DNA of 24,625 nt from Priapulus caudatus (GCF_000485595.1 NW_014577202.1:217492-242116); one strand, 5' to 3'; positions 1 through 13,605 are shown, counted from the stretch's first letter. A program made the numbers and translations. Notes: generated by a model from the sequence alone, not told the origin.

Positions 1-38
1 CATGCAGGCACACACGCGCGCGCGTACACACACGCACG

Positions 39-137
<99 letters not shown>

Positions 138-153
138 GCACACGCACACACAT
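1..153. repeat. CA/TG microsatellite with CGCA interruptions
   Basis: An almost pure CA dinucleotide tract with CG and CGCA interruptions near both edges. It runs into block A1 through the sequence CACACATACGCATCGGCACC, which recurs at the start of A2. The His/Thr-rich open frame over it is simply CA read as codons. The window starts inside this tract, so its true length is unknown. Confidence 0.97.
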
Positions 154-2012
154 ACGCATCGGCACCACGGTGAAGTTGAGACTACAACCCGATATCCCAA
201 ACGGAGTCTCGCGGAGTTTTATGGTACTTGGGGCGTTAGACTGTCATGCGGCTTGGGCCGTCGCAGCAGCATGTAGGGCAGCGTGTCAATTAACGCCGAC
301 ATCCTGCGGGCTGCTAGCACAATATTTTTCTTTGGTGACTTTTGCGTCAGGTCAGCGCGTCTCTCGCGCCTGTCGACGGGACGCAACCTCTGACCTCTTG
401 ACGCAAGACCCTCCCGGCGGAGGATTCCCCGCCGCTGGCGGGGCGCCGCCGCCGAAGCGTTGTTTTAAACGACGCGGGCGGTGGGAAAGTCTCCCAATTA
501 AACGGCTTTCGATTACGCGAGATGGCCCCCCGCCACCCCCCGTCCGTGTCCGGGTGAAAGACGAGTCGCCGTGGCAGCGGGGAATCGTACGAGTTGTCAG
601 TCAACGTTGTCACGGTCGGCGCTGTGTCGACGATTGATTGGATGCTGTCGGAAGAATTTTTCGCACTCTATACCAACGATTACATCTGGGATACTCTTAC
701 GGGGATTCTTACATAGTAACGATTATTATATATCGTCTGCGGCTTCACCTAGTATCTCCGCTGTGATATCGAGTAGCTATTTATCCTTGATTAAAATAGG
801 TAAACATTTAAAGTGAACTCACGGTAGAGGTTTATCATACGTGACAGATGCCTAGCTACGTTGAAACTGTTGTGTGGGGGTCAATGTTACCTAGGATTAG
901 CCTTCGACATTATTACTTGTTATTACATCATATACCTAAGCACGCGTAATGACATATACTTAGTGATTATGTTTATTTTGTCACTAGTGAGCATGAATAC
1001 GGCATTTTACACACGTACATATGCATACAACACGTGTCAACAGGCGGACATGTTGCTGTATGTGATAGCCTACAACATGACGTAACTTTCTGTGTAGGTA
1101 TCGGATCGACATCGTTAAATATTCCATGTTAAGGTTCTATTTCTAATTTAGCAAATATTTTTAAAGCCGAGAGCGGATGCGTTCATTAGTGGGTGTCTGT
1201 TGATTTTAAGTTACTACGATAATTAGACCGAAGAACGACTCAGTTCAGATGAACTGAAATCACGTTCGCAAATTTTTTTTCACAAATCAAAGCCACGTAC
1301 TTGTAATGACGGCACCGCACTTATCTGCTGGCGTCTGCCGTCTTCATGTTTATCATAAACCTAATTGATACTTAATAAAAATGTCAAGCCAGTAAGTATA
1401 ACCTGTCGTTGGAACCCAAAACAAAATGTCTCATCGCCTTGACCGGCCGCTTAAAGATACACGTCCATATAAATCTCGTGGTAAGGCAAACGCTAAATCT
1501 ATATCATTAATAAATAATTTTAGAATTTTTTTTGGGCGTGTATTCAACGTATGGGTAATTCAAAGGCCAAGATACCAGCAAGGATTTTTCCTACACGACT
1601 TACCGCCCCATATCTGTCACAAAATGGGATTTATTTAATTGATTCTAAACGAGTGGACTCATTTTTTCGTTAGCTTTTCATCGGCAACATTCACGAGCAG
1701 TTCAATTTAGGATTACGTTGCGATTACGTGGGATTGCGTCTTTAACGCTGACAGTCTTTGATTTCTTCGCGAGGTCACTGATTTATGGGGGGCCAGCGAC
1801 TACCTATAATTAGTCCGTCTGCCCGAACACTGAAAAAAATATTTACACATCGTGAGTTTTGAGCGATCAACTCGTGCTCTCTATCGCCTGCCGTGGTGCC
1901 TCGTTGAGTTAGCTAATTGAAAGACACGGCTGCAGCATATCGTAAAAAAACATGAAACTGGAAGATTGGTGAAACCGTTCTAGTTCATTTTAATACACAC
2001 TTATAAATATTA
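133..2012. repeat. Duplicated block A, copy 1 (A1)
   Basis: About 1.9 kb that aligns along its whole length with 10921-12859 in the same orientation. The first ~500 bases are CpG- and GC-rich, with GCCGCCGCC and GGCGGAGGATTCCCCGCC motifs; the rest is AT-rich. Open frames in the GC-rich part are not preserved between the copies because indels shift them, so I do not call a gene. A short inverted repeat (TCAGTTCA, 2-base spacer, TGAACTGA) lies at 1240-1257 and is also present in A2. The copy ends at the TATAAATATTA just before the next CA tract. It could be a genuine segmental duplication or a second assembly copy of one locus; the indel pattern favours the latter. Confidence 0.9.
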
Positions 2013-2025
2013 CGTCGTGTTCGTG

Positions 2026-2039
2026 CACACACACACGCG

Positions 2040-2102
<63 letters not shown>

Positions 2103-2349
2103 CACACACACACACACACACACCCACACACACACCCACACACACACACAGCACACACACACACACAACACACACACACATTGTATGCACACGCACGCAC
2201 GCACGACCGACGCATTATACGAACGAACACCACGCACGCACGCACGCACACACGCACACGCAACACGCAGCCACGCACACAATCACACCGCGCGTACAGC
2301 ACGCGCGCACGGCGCACACGGCACACGACGGTACGCACGGCTATAGCAC
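2026..2349. repeat. CA microsatellite joining A1 to B1
   Basis: A pure CA core at about 2026-2180, then a degraded CGCA/CACG tract up to about 2350. It separates block A1 from block B1. The corresponding tract before B2 (20783-20898) has a different length and interruption pattern, as expected for a fast-mutating or poorly sequenced microsatellite. Confidence 0.95.
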
Positions 2350-2394
2350 CGTACGCAGCACCGCGTACCTAACCTGGTCTCTCATTCGTTGCAG

Positions 2395-2574
2395 GAGATA
2401 TCGAGTACAGCCCGCAAAACTTTCAACATCGCGGGAATGTACGACAGGAAGCCACAATCTTTTCCGGCGGAAGTTACATGAATCCTTCGCCAGGCGGCAC
2501 CAACAACCCTGGATCCTGCGCTAGTCAACACTATACTGCGCCCTAACGAAACAAAACTGCGGTATGCCATCTAT
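2395..2574 (+). pseudogene. Indel-damaged copy of the block-B coding exon
   Basis: This stretch aligns base for base with the open exon at 20929-21101, including the preceding branchpoint-like CCTAAC, the TCTCTCATTCGTTGCAG tract and the AG acceptor at 2393-2394. The reading frame is broken several times by one- or two-base insertions and deletions. Examples are an extra C in the CAGCCCGC part, a lost A in the Gln-Tyr-Phe part, and an extra A turning CCCTACGAA into CCCTAACGAA. Long identical stretches survive between the breaks, for instance GGAATGTACGACAGGAAGCC and GGCGGCACCAACAACCCTGG. That pattern suggests sequencing error in an intact exon rather than an old pseudogene, but the sequence as given cannot be translated. 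Function unknown. Confidence 0.65.
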
Positions 2575-2579
2575 CTAGA

Positions 2580-3915
2580 CTGGCCAATAAGGAAACCTCG
2601 CGCTAACACAAATTCATTCTCATTTTTGATGAAGCCTAGACAGAGATGAAATTTCGGTTTGCGAATCGCTGTCTGTTTGGGGCCATTGTTTGTTTGCACA
2701 CGGTATACCAGGAGTTTAAACGTTTGTTTTGTGTATAACAAAAGTTGCCAAAAAATATTGCCAAAGTTTGTATCATGGCAGGATGTATATTACGTATGAG
2801 TATAGCAGTAAAAATACTTAAGTTATTATAGAGCATGTAATACTGATCGGTCCTACACATAACTTACCACATCAGTGAGTTGCACCAAATATTGGCCAGC
2901 ATCAACATTTGTTTGTTTATTATTAGTACGAATTAGTGTGTGAAGAATTTCAGATGTGGAATGTGATGCATTTCTAGATTTTTCATATATATATATTCAT
3001 GATCGGCCTCCTAGAGAATGGATAAGGAGTTGCTACCCGGAGTAAGTAGAGGAGATCCGGTGAATTCAATAGCAGACGAGAACGTATCAGCTTAAACATG
3101 GCCGTATTGTGCGTATGGGCAATTTGAAACAGCTCTCTTTATGATTGTTTGTTGTTTTTATGCTGTATGTTAAATAATGCGTATTACTCCGTCAATGGAT
3201 ACATGACATGCGGAAACATATAACAACGAAGCATTATGCATTGTGTGTATAAAGACACAAAATAGGTAACGCGTATTCACTAATTCTCCCAGTAATTTAA
3301 GCGTCGATTATTCCGATTCGCTTTATAGTGTATTCTAGTAGTAATTATGCGTGTACATGCACAGTCCTACACACAAACCGTTGTGAAACACTATTAGACG
3401 CCAAGTTATACCGTACGTAGGAAAAAGCTGCTTTTTTTCACAGAGACCGGCGCGAATCACTGACTCCGGCGAAAAATTACCGAATGTTGTCTTTCCGTTA
3501 CACAGACTCGCGTCGACCCCGCGCTTGCTGTGCCCGTCCCTCGCCCGACCCTGTCTCGCTATCAATGCTCCCATTCACATCGAATGGCATCGGCTGGCTT
3601 GTTACATTACCTCCATATGTTGGAGTTAGGGCTGGCGTGGGCCGACCGACACGGCCGTGGCGGAGCAGCACCAGCGCGGCGAGCGCTGCCGCGTAGTCGC
3701 CTTGTATATTTGCAGACGAAACTAGCTTCTGTTTGCATTCCAAACAGACAATATTATATTTAAATTATATAAATCACAACATCTGTATTGTCGTAAGGTG
3801 AGTAGCTTGAGAGGAGCGACGCGCGTGCTGATCGGGTTAATTTCGTAATAACAACTTTACGCGCGCGGCGTGTAAGATATGTACAGCGTTTTGTTCGCTC
3901 GCCTCGCCCGGCGGG
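2580..3915. other. Non-coding flank of the exon in block B1
   Basis: No supportable gene. It is AT-rich up to about 3450, then a CpG-rich patch at about 3500-3700 whose open frames are not maintained in B2. CGTAAGGTGAGTAG at 3794-3807 looks like a splice donor (AAG|GTGAGT). The same place in B2 reads GTAAGGAGTAG, lacking GT, so the donor is unresolved. Confidence 0.5.
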
Positions 3916-4330
3916 GAGGATCGATCGTACGCCTCTAGACTCTCATAGCCCATCGCTCTCGCCCACAGTTCTATAGCGGCTATAGTTCAGACGCTATACT
4001 AGGGAGACTCGTAGCTCTAGAACTATAGCCATTCCGCCCCGTCCTGCCCCAGCTTCTATCAGGCGCCTATCAGTTCGCTAAAGGCCTCCATACTCCACGG
4101 GCCCAGATCGTCAGCCTTACCTAGACCTCCCCTCTCAATCCCACTTCGCTCTGCCACAGTTCTATAGGGCTATAGTTCTAGAGCTATACTAGGGGAGATA
4201 GTAGCTCTAGAACTATAGCCATTCGCTCTGCCACAGGCCTGTGGCAGAGTGAAGGGCTATAGTTTTAGAGCTATACTAGGGGGAGATCGTAGCTCTAGAG
4301 CGAATGGCTATAGTTTTAGCGCTAGGGGAG
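3916..4330. repeat. Hairpin minisatellite in B1 (~78-bp unit)
   Basis: Three tandem units plus a terminal inverted segment. Each good unit begins GCCATTCGCTCTGCCACAG and holds the arms CTATAGTTCTAGAGCTA and TAGCTCTAGAACTATAG, which are perfect reverse complements (4170-4186 and 4202-4218). The array ends in a perfect 24-bp palindrome at 4226-4249 with half-site CTCTGCCACAGG. Partly inverted copies of the same arms follow to about 4330. The middle unit (about 4030-4140) is heavily corrupted relative to B2. Confidence 0.85.
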
Positions 4331-5630
4331 ATCGTAACTCGAACGGTCGGTCCGTGGCGCAGCTAGCGAGGGTTCACGAGCGACGCGGTAGGTGAATGCA
4401 TCGGTGAGAAGATGAAACGCGTCAGCGTCTTATTTAGCATCGCGTGTAACCTAACGGGCCATAAACTCTTCAGTTGGCTCTAAAACTGCGTTAATGGGGC
4501 ACCGATCGGCTAGTGACACCGTCGTGGATCGGGATGGATAATTTCAAAAATCGCCAGGGTTGGAAGCGAGCGCGATATTTTTGGCAGTCGTTACCGAGGA
4601 AATGTTTTCGTTGATGACAGTTGTCTGTTATTAGTCATTAGCTTATAATATTTAGTTAATCACGATTTGGCTAATGCGAATTTCCAGCAGCTACCGATGA
4701 TAATTATGCCACAATGTATATCGATTAAACAACGATTAAAAATAGGCACAGTGTTACTTTATAACAGTCTGCTTACCGCCTTATTGGATATAAATAACTG
4801 TATACCTGTACTTTAAAGATGTAGACATATATTTTACATTTGGTGCTAAAAAGAAGCAATAATTGTAAATCTAAATATATAGCCCTTTGCGTCAAAATAG
4901 TACGTGCATCGATATATAATATTATGCAATAATCAGTTTGTAGTACTTATGTGCAACCCCATCTTTTGCATAGACTAGCATACTATTTTATATTTAATGT
5001 ATACGTTAATGTATTCTCGAGTATCTATTACTGCGTTGTAAATATTAATTGTTACTCTGTTTGTTATACGCGTGTGTTAGCATACGGCGTATAATTGTTC
5101 GTCATAAGAAAATAATTAAATTTCATTATTAAAAACTTTGTGTTTTCATTGGTTAACAAACGATGTTATGAATATTGATGTTATGAGTTAATATAAAGTG
5201 ACAAAGAAGATAACACATTGCTACAAGGAAGTTTCTCTGCATTTTAGCCTGCATGTGCGTGTTTACAAGAACAAATAAATAAACGAATAAACAAAATAAA
5301 TAAATAAAAATAACTACTTATAATATGATAATTGTAATATCTTGAATACACAACAAATAGATACCGTAATTTAAACATCGGTTCATGTCAACGTATATTA
5401 AAATTTAATGCCCAATTACACACCATGTTTCAAAGTTACTTTAATCATATAAAAACATCTGATAACGTTAGTGGGTATCGGCAGACGTAACAAATCTATT
5501 CACCCGGTAGTCAAAACATTACGATGCTTTGCTTATCACGTATATGAAGATATTGGTTATATAATTTACTATAATAAACTCTAGTTCAACTTTGCGATCG
5601 CATGCACACACGCTCCCGCACGCACACACG
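4331..5630. other. AT-rich non-coding part of block B1
   Basis: No open frame of note and no RNA-gene motif seen. The stretch is AT-rich with many short A/T runs and TAAATAAATAAA-like repeats near 5270-5310. It aligns throughout with 22807-24098, mainly with single-base indel differences. Confidence 0.6.
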
Positions 5631-6091
5631 TAAGTTTTAAAATACAAAGTTTGTCGCCTACATCCGCTTGTGACCTTTCTCGCCACCGTAGTGAGAAGCG
5701 AGAAGCTATAACCTGCTGCTATAGCGACTTTATATCGTGTAGCAGTATGGGTACATGGCTACTCTTGCGTACATACGTATGTTAATTTGAGTCACGTCAT
5801 CGTCATTGTCATCATATTATCGTCATCACCGTAATTCTGAACTGCCACAATAACTTAGAAAATAAAAAAAAAAAAAAAATAAAAACAAAAAAAAATAAAA
5901 AAACTTCTAAGAAAACGGTCAGAGCGTAGGCCGTTCTAGTCTGTCGTTTATCGCTACAGCGTACCAAACTATCCCCGCCCCCCCCCCCCGATAGCCTAAC
6001 CCCTACCGTGACTCCAACTAACTTAACAATCGTAACCTATGTAACCTAACCTAAAATAGCTCAATCCTTCCCTATTTCTATCCACAAAAGA
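5631..6091. other. Unique intergenic stretch with A-rich and C homopolymer tracts
   Basis: No gene seen. It contains an A-rich tract at about 5859-5903 and a run of at least a dozen C at about 5977-5989. A TAACCTAACCTAA-like patch lies at about 6036-6055. It resembles the insect telomere unit CCTAA but is far too short and irregular to be telomeric. Confidence 0.6.
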
Positions 6092-6134
6092 TCTATCTTA
6101 TCTATCTATCTATTCTATCTATTCTATCTTCTAT

Positions 6135-6228
<94 letters not shown>

Positions 6229-6552
6229 ATCTTCTATACTATCTATCTATCTATCCATCCATCCATCATCCATCCAATCCATCCATCCATACCATTCCAT
6301 CCAGTCCATCCATCCATCCATCCATCCATCCATCATCATACCATCCATTCCATCCATCCATCCATCCATCCATCCATCGCATCCATCCATCCATGCCATC
6401 CATCCAATCCATCCATCCATCCATCCATCCATCATCCATCCATCCATCCATCCATCCATCCATCCACTCCATCCATCATCTCCTAGCTACCTATTTACTT
6501 ATGCTACTATCTTACCTATCTGACCTACTACCTACCTACTCACCCACCCACC
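6092..6552. repeat. Compound TATC to CATC tetranucleotide microsatellite
   Basis: (TATC)n occupies about 6092-6253 and changes abruptly to (CATC)n at about 6254-6480. It decays through TACC/CACC-like motifs to about 6552. The Trp/Met/Asp/Gly-rich frames on the minus strand are this repeat translated and are not genes. The two halves differ by a single T/C change in the unit, which suggests the second array grew from a point-mutated unit of the first. Confidence 0.96.
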
Positions 6553-7468
6553 TTAATCTACGCCACAACCGCAATTTGACTATAGCTTAAGTTAAAGCCC
6601 CACTTATTTGTGCATTTCAATTCAGCGCCAATTCATTCGCAGCTAAATCGCCACAGCGTGTTATTTATCTATTTTACAAAGCAGCTGGCAGTGCAGAAGT
6701 AACCCTGCTGTTATTACTTAGAGATAGTACGTAGTTGCATTTATATCATACCGGTGATTGTTCTACTCGCGGTATATACCACTATACATGTATGCGGTAA
6801 TTTTTTTGGCTATAGTGCATCTGATGGCTACATTTTACTATTTATACGTACGCGCGCCTGCATACACGCGCGCGCAGTCAGCCAAAGTTTAATACTCATA
6901 TAAGCAGGTAGCGCGGCGAGCCAATCTGGTCCATCCACGATTCGTCAAGGCGCACTAATCTGTAGGCAATCTTATATTATGCAGTAAGAAACGGAGAAAA
7001 ACTGCGCCGAATCTCTAACCTATTCACCTGCCCATTCTCGGCATTTGACCTCGGCGTAACGCCTCCACCGTACAATATTATATAAAGCGTCGGCGACTGA
7101 ACGCCGCTAATAAATTTCTTTTAGGAGACGAATGTGCAATTTGTCTTCTGTCTGAAGGCGTCACGCGATAACGTTGATCGTCTGCGCTCGCAAAGAAAGT
7201 GGCGCTGTACAATGGCAAACTTTTCGAACAATGCCGAGCCGGGACTGACCAGAATGATCGTCTGGCAAAACCCAGTGATCGCGTGATAAACGCGACCGTA
7301 ACAAATGAACAAATTTCGGCAATGACTTTGCCGCGGATCCGCGTGTAGCACATCGCGTAATTACGTATAAAGTACGTAGTATAAAAATCGTAAAAATACG
7401 GATAGTAAATCTGAATAGTAACATTGTCGACAAGAAATCTACATTTGCTGCCGGAGCAACACGATACT

Positions 7469-7480
7469 TGCGCATGCGCG
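7469..7480. promoter_or_regulatory. NRF-1 / erect wing-like palindromic site
   Basis: The 12-mer TGCGCATGCGCG matches the NRF-1 (insect erect wing) consensus, a site typical of CpG-rich promoters. The identical 12-mer recurs at 14655-14666. CA/CG-rich sequence nearby raises the chance of a random match, so regulatory function is only inferred. Confidence 0.3.
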
Positions 7481-9296
7481 TGTGTGTGGCAGCGGATGCG
7501 ATAACTGATAAGCCGTTGTCGCGGTAGTGCGGAATTCGTCGGCGTTTTATAAGTTAAGATTTAAGATGTAAATGCAAATACCGGTATCTACGGGACGGTG
7601 GTCAAATCGGTGACATCATTGCTGCATGTACATCAGATCTTCTTATTAAACTTGTCTTGGGAAATTGCAGAGGCTATATATCTAGCATTTCATTGCGAGC
7701 CAAAACTTCGGCATTCGTTAGAGTGATATCTATTGTAAAAAAAACCTCAAATATTTGGTATGAAATTTTTCACAGTAGCCGGTGGTGAATTGTTGGTGCG
7801 ATTCAACGCTTCGAAAACACGATAAAAAAATGTTTCCTCTCTTATAATTTTACATATAAAATTCCATCACGTCTTTCTTGGCTTCCGAAATTTACTAGGT
7901 ACCATTCTTGACTGATACAACTCATCTCACCCTCTGCTTGAATGCCATTGCTGCCTGTACATTGATTGCTTACTATTTCGGTAATGAATCTATCTTGAAT
8001 ATAACTATATGTATTATGGGCGTAGCTCTTGCGTGAAAAAACCATGTTTGAAATTATAAGATGAAACAACGAAATGAAAAATCGATAGAAAAAACAATTG
8101 AGTTCACACAAATAAAGCTTTTCTTTTACTCGATCCTATTTCTAAAATATTTGATGTTATAGAAATTTCTGAGACAATTTAGTTTTTTCAACTTCCTGCC
8201 TAATGCGTATTTACAATTTCTATAATCAGTTTAATTAGCGCTTATACATTTAGTTAGTTATGATGTCACACTTCTGTGCCGATTATATATATACCTGTTT
8301 CTCAAGTAAGAAATTACGGGAACTTATTTCAACGCTATTGCTTTAAATTATTATTTCATTCGCTTGCTATTCACTCAATAACAAATGTATTATTATATTT
8401 AAATATATCAAACATCGCATGGTTATCTACTCGGTATAAAAAGCGCCCGAGAGAACAGAAATTGTTGCGAAAGAAATCAAATGCCATAAAAGTTTGAACG
8501 AGAGGCTAGTTTTTCGTACTATTCAGTCGGCATGCCCATCCAACACAAAATACAGAGATCGGCACGCGCCGAGGGCCGGAACTACAGCGGTTAGTTTATT
8601 GAAAACGACTGTGGTATATATAATAAATACACGGCGACCGAATCAGGCTAATATGTTTATGTTCTTACCGGCGAATCAGATTGTATAATGCCGATTTCCC
8701 ATAATATTTTTAGATAAAGAGCTTTGCGTGTTTTTACTACTGGCCGTAGTAGTAATACAGCGGCAATGAGCTTACAACTCTAAACTGCGGGCGTGCGAGT
8801 TTACAAAAGCGATGGGGGCGGCTGACCGGTAACTAGCGCCGAGCCAGCGAGTCGATTACGGTCAGCACGCGCGTGCGCGTATATTGACAAACGTCAAGTG
8901 AAATTTCGCTATGTCGAACAGGAGTTGCACGCGATCGCTTGACATGCCTATCTATTCCCCCGCGATTCTGAGGCAGACGTTAGATGCCCAAGTACGAGAG
9001 CGTGCCCCACTGCTTATTATTACACGCACACGCACGCGCGTTAGTGTGTTTTCCATGCGGTTTGTACGTCGGCTTACTGCCTCCCTCTACGCTCTCCAAT
9101 GATTCTTTCAGCTGCGAGGCGAGCAGAGGAGAAGTGGTAACGATTATTAACATCGCCAAGTCCAACAGAAGGCGGGATCATAGTTTGTTTTGAACTCTAA
9201 CGGACACTGAAGTGTCTAGGCGACGGCACGGACAAGCGCGCGAACAGTTTGTAGTACGATACGCTATTTTGCCCCCCCGTTTCAGCGTGGCGCGCT

Positions 9297-9331
9297 TCAG
9301 TCAGCAGCATAGCAGCAAGCAGCAGCAGTTG
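9297..9331 (+). promoter_or_regulatory. Possible initiator plus downstream element
   Basis: TCAGTC (A at 9299) matches the arthropod initiator. AGTTG at 9327-9331 resembles the downstream promoter element, but starts one base later than the usual +28. It sits in a CpG-rich patch with a short GCA run. There is no transcript evidence; treat it as a weak candidate. Confidence 0.15.
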
Positions 9332-9790
9332 CCGTCGCTATTACGCTATGACTCACTTAGGCATCGTCGCCGTTTGTATACGTCGTGGGTGCATTCCAAA
9401 CACCGTATGCGAGAGATGACAGAATCATCTCGCGAAGACATATTTTCGCGAGAACTGGCGCGCCATGTGCTTATTACAAATTACAGGGAATAGACGCTGT
9501 GCGGCATCGATACGGGTGTACATCCAGACGAGACGGGGTTAATCAGCACGGAACGCGGTGATGGAGAGGGAGCCAATGAAGTACAGGCGAACCGCGACGC
9601 TTTGTAATGGTTGATTAATCGAGACTGTTGAAAGCTTTCTTGCGAGTTTATATCCGTTGTGCGCGCAATTGATGTACGAAGACAGCGAAAATTAATTGGG
9701 TGTTTCTTCATCTCCATATCATGGTATACGTTAGATCGCAGTCAACTTTTCTAATAATCGGTGTAATGGGTATAATCTATAGTTGGTATT

Positions 9791-9805
9791 GGGGGGGGGG
9801 GGGGG
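9791..9805. repeat. 15-base G homopolymer
   Basis: An uninterrupted run of 15 G. Length is likely unreliable given the indel noise elsewhere in this window. Confidence 0.95.
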
Positions 9806-10477
9806 AAAGTGTAAGCGAATTCGCTGGACCGATGAATTTGTGCGCGGCTATCCCCGAATAAAATTATAATAAGTAAAGTTTCATTATACTTGCATCGATA
9901 GACTACCATCCAGTACTGTGAATGATCAATAATTGCATTTGGTTATAGACATCGAATGCCGCTTTATCGAGTAAGCCGTATAGTTTTTTGTTTTTATTAG
10001 GTATAAGATATATGTTAGAGGTATTTGTTTCCTGCTACTCCTCAATGTCCGCTTATAGTATAAGTTTACCTTTTACCCATAAATATTAAAAAAATGACTC
10101 GTGTAATGCCACAAAATTACATTACCGCTGTGCACCGATGCCCAATGCACACACATTGCACATATTTAGTGTGCGAACATTAATTTTAGTAGCGCGACTA
10201 ACGAATAGCCTATAAGACTATATACACGCAATGTATAAGATAAATAGACTAGAGTGTATTCTTATACATCAATATACAATTGTAACGGTTGTCAGTGTGG
10301 ATGTGGTGAGATCAGATACCTTGTACTACACGAGCATTTGAACAACTTAATTATACTATATAAGGAAATAATGGACATTATTAGGCTCTACTCTCAACTT
10401 TTATTCTCGTCCGCTAGTTCACCTCACAATAGTCACCCCTGCCGCATGAGTATTTCACGCCGCGCGCGCACAGCAAC

Positions 10478-10920
<443 letters not shown>

Positions 10921-10935
<15 letters not shown>

Positions 10936-12859
10936 CACACACATACGCATCGGCACCACGTTTGAAGTTGAGACTACAACCGATGACCCAAACGGAGTTC
11001 TCGCGGAGTTTTTATGTATTGGGCGTTCAGACTGTCAGTGCGGCTGGCCGTGCGCGCAGCATGCTAGGGCAGCGTGTCAAGTTAACCGCGACATCCTGCG
11101 GGAGGGGGGCCTGCTTTAGGCCCCCCCCCCACCAAATTTAAAGTTTTTTCTTTGGTGCTGTTGCCGTACGTCAGCGCGTCGGCTCGCGCCTGTCGACGGA
11201 AAGCAACCTCTGACCTCTTGGACGCAAAGACCCTCCGGCGGAGGATTCCCCGCCGCTGGCGGCGCCGCCGCCGAAGCGTTGTTTTAAACGACGCGGGCGG
11301 TGGCGAAAGTCGCACCAATTTAAACGACTTTCGATTACGCGCGAGATGGCCCCCCGCCACCCCCGCTCCGTGTTCCGGCGCGTTGAAAGACGAGTCGCCG
11401 TAGGCAGCGTGATCGTACGAGTTGTCAGTCAACGTTGTCACAGGTCGCGCTGTCGTGTTCGGACGATTGATTGGATTAGCTTTGTCGGTAAGAATTTTTT
11501 CGCACTCATTATACCAACGATTACATCTGGGATACTCTTACGGGGATTTACATAGTACGCATTCATTATATATCGTCTGCGGCTTCACCTAGTACTCTCC
11601 GCGTGTGATATCGAGTAGCTATTTATTCCCTTTGATTAAAATAAGGTAAACATTTAAGCTTGAACTCACGGTAGAGGTTTATCATACGTGACAGATGCCT
11701 AGCTAGTTGAAACTGTTGTGTTGGGGGGTCAATGTTACTATGGATTATCCTCGACATTATACCTTGTCTATTACAGTCATATTACATGAAGCCAACGCGT
11801 AATGACATATACTATATTATGTTTATTTTGTCACTAGTGACGCATTGAATACAGGGGGCAAAAAAAACTTTTTACACACGTACATATGCATTACAACACG
11901 TGTCAACAGCGGACATTGTTGCCTGTATGTGAAAGCCTACAACCTGACGAACTTTCTGTGTAGGTATCGGATCGACATCGTTAAAATAATTCATTTAATA
12001 TCTAATTTGACAATATAATTTTAAAGGCCGAGGAGCGATGCGTTATTAGTGGGTGTCTACGAGACCGAGACGACTCAGTTCAGAATGAACTGAATCAACG
12101 TTCGCAATTTTTTTTCCAAATCAAAGCCACGTACTTGTAATGACGGCCACCGCACTGTATCTGCTGGCGTCATGCCGTCTTCATGTTATCGATAAACCTA
12201 ATTGATACTTAATAAAAAATGTTTCAAGCCATAAGTATAACCTTGTCGTTGCGAACCCAAAAGCAAATGTCTCATCGCCTTTGACGGCCGCTTAAAGGTA
12301 CACGTCCATATAAATCTGCGTGGTAAGGCAAACGCTAAATCTATATAATTAATAAATGAATTTTAGAATTATTTCTTGGGCGCTGTATTTCAACGCTATG
12401 GTAATTTCACAAGGCCAAGATACCAGCAAAGATTTTTCCTACCACGATTACCGTCCCCATATCTGTAACAAATGGCGATTTATTTAATTGATTCTAAACG
12501 AGTGGCTCATTTTCGTTAGGCCTTTTCTCGGAACATTCACGGAGCAAGTTCAATTTAGGCTGATTTACGGTTGCGATTAACGCTGGGCATTGCGTACTTT
12601 AACGCTACAGTCTTTGATTCTTCGCGAGGTCACCTGATTTATGGGGGGCCAGCGACTACCTATAATTTAGTCGTCTGCCCGAAACACTGAAAAAAATATT
12701 TAGCACATCGTAGTTTGACGCGATCAACTCGTGCTCTCTATCGCCTGACGTGGTGCCTCGCTTGAGTTAAGCTAATTGAAAGACACGGCGCAGGCATATC
12801 GTTAAAAAACAATTGAAACTGAAAGATGGTGAAACCGTTCTACACACTTATAAATATTA
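10921..12859. repeat. Duplicated block A, copy 2 (A2)
   Basis: Aligns with 133-2012 in the same orientation. Differences are mainly one-base indels. There are also a few larger ones: about 25 bases present at about 1200-1228 of A1 are absent near 12058, and A2 has an extra GC hairpin with a C run at 11103-11130. TTTGTCGGTAAGAA near 11480 resembles a splice donor, but A1 lacks the T (GTCGGAAG), so it is not reliable. No gene called. Confidence 0.9.
11103..11130. other. G/C homopolymer hairpin present only in A2
   Basis: GGGGGGCCT, a 4-base GCTT loop and AGGCCCCCC form a perfect 9-bp stem, followed by more C. A1 reads GCGGGCTGCTAGCAC at the same place, so the element is copy-specific. It may be a sequencing or consensus artefact. 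Confidence 0.7.
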
Positions 12860-13537
<678 letters not shown>

Positions 13538-13605
13538 CCGCGGGCTCGCTCTCAGCCGGTGCCCTGGTCTGCATAACGTCGTCGCCATGCGGGCAAGACG
13601 TGCCC

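Larger units (their letters stand above)
2350..5630. repeat. Duplicated block B, copy 1 (B1)
   Basis: About 3.3 kb aligning in the same orientation with 20886-24098. It contains, in order: a damaged copy of the coding exon (from 2395); AT-rich sequence; a GC-rich patch at about 3500-3700; the hairpin minisatellite (about 3916-4330); and about 1.3 kb of very AT-rich sequence with TAAATAAATAAA runs near 5270-5310. Homology stops at CGCTCCCGCACGCACACAC. After that B1 enters unique sequence (GTAAGTTTTAAAATAC), while B2 enters a CA tract and block C2. Confidence 0.92.
6553..10470. other. Unique 3.9-kb intergenic or intronic stretch
   Basis: I see no supportable gene. Open frames are at most about 100 codons, with no recognisable domain and no consistent splice signals. 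Notable local content: an NRF-1-like palindrome at 7469-7480; CpG-rich sequence at about 8820-9420 with an initiator-like TCAGTC at 9297-9302; and a 15-base G run at 9791-9805. It is not duplicated within the window. Confidence 0.6.

Noticed and set aside
5859-5903. A-rich tract as the poly(A) tail of a retrotransposed copy
   Set aside because: No coding or SINE-like body upstream and no flanking target-site duplication seen.
6036-6055. TAACCTAACCTAA patch as an insect telomere (CCTAA) repeat
   Set aside because: Only about two units and irregular; telomeric arrays are long and regular.
11082-11441. Arg-rich minus-strand frame shared with A1 (MTTLTDNSYD start)
   Set aside because: It starts at GTG, changes frame between the copies after a few residues and has no recognisable domain.
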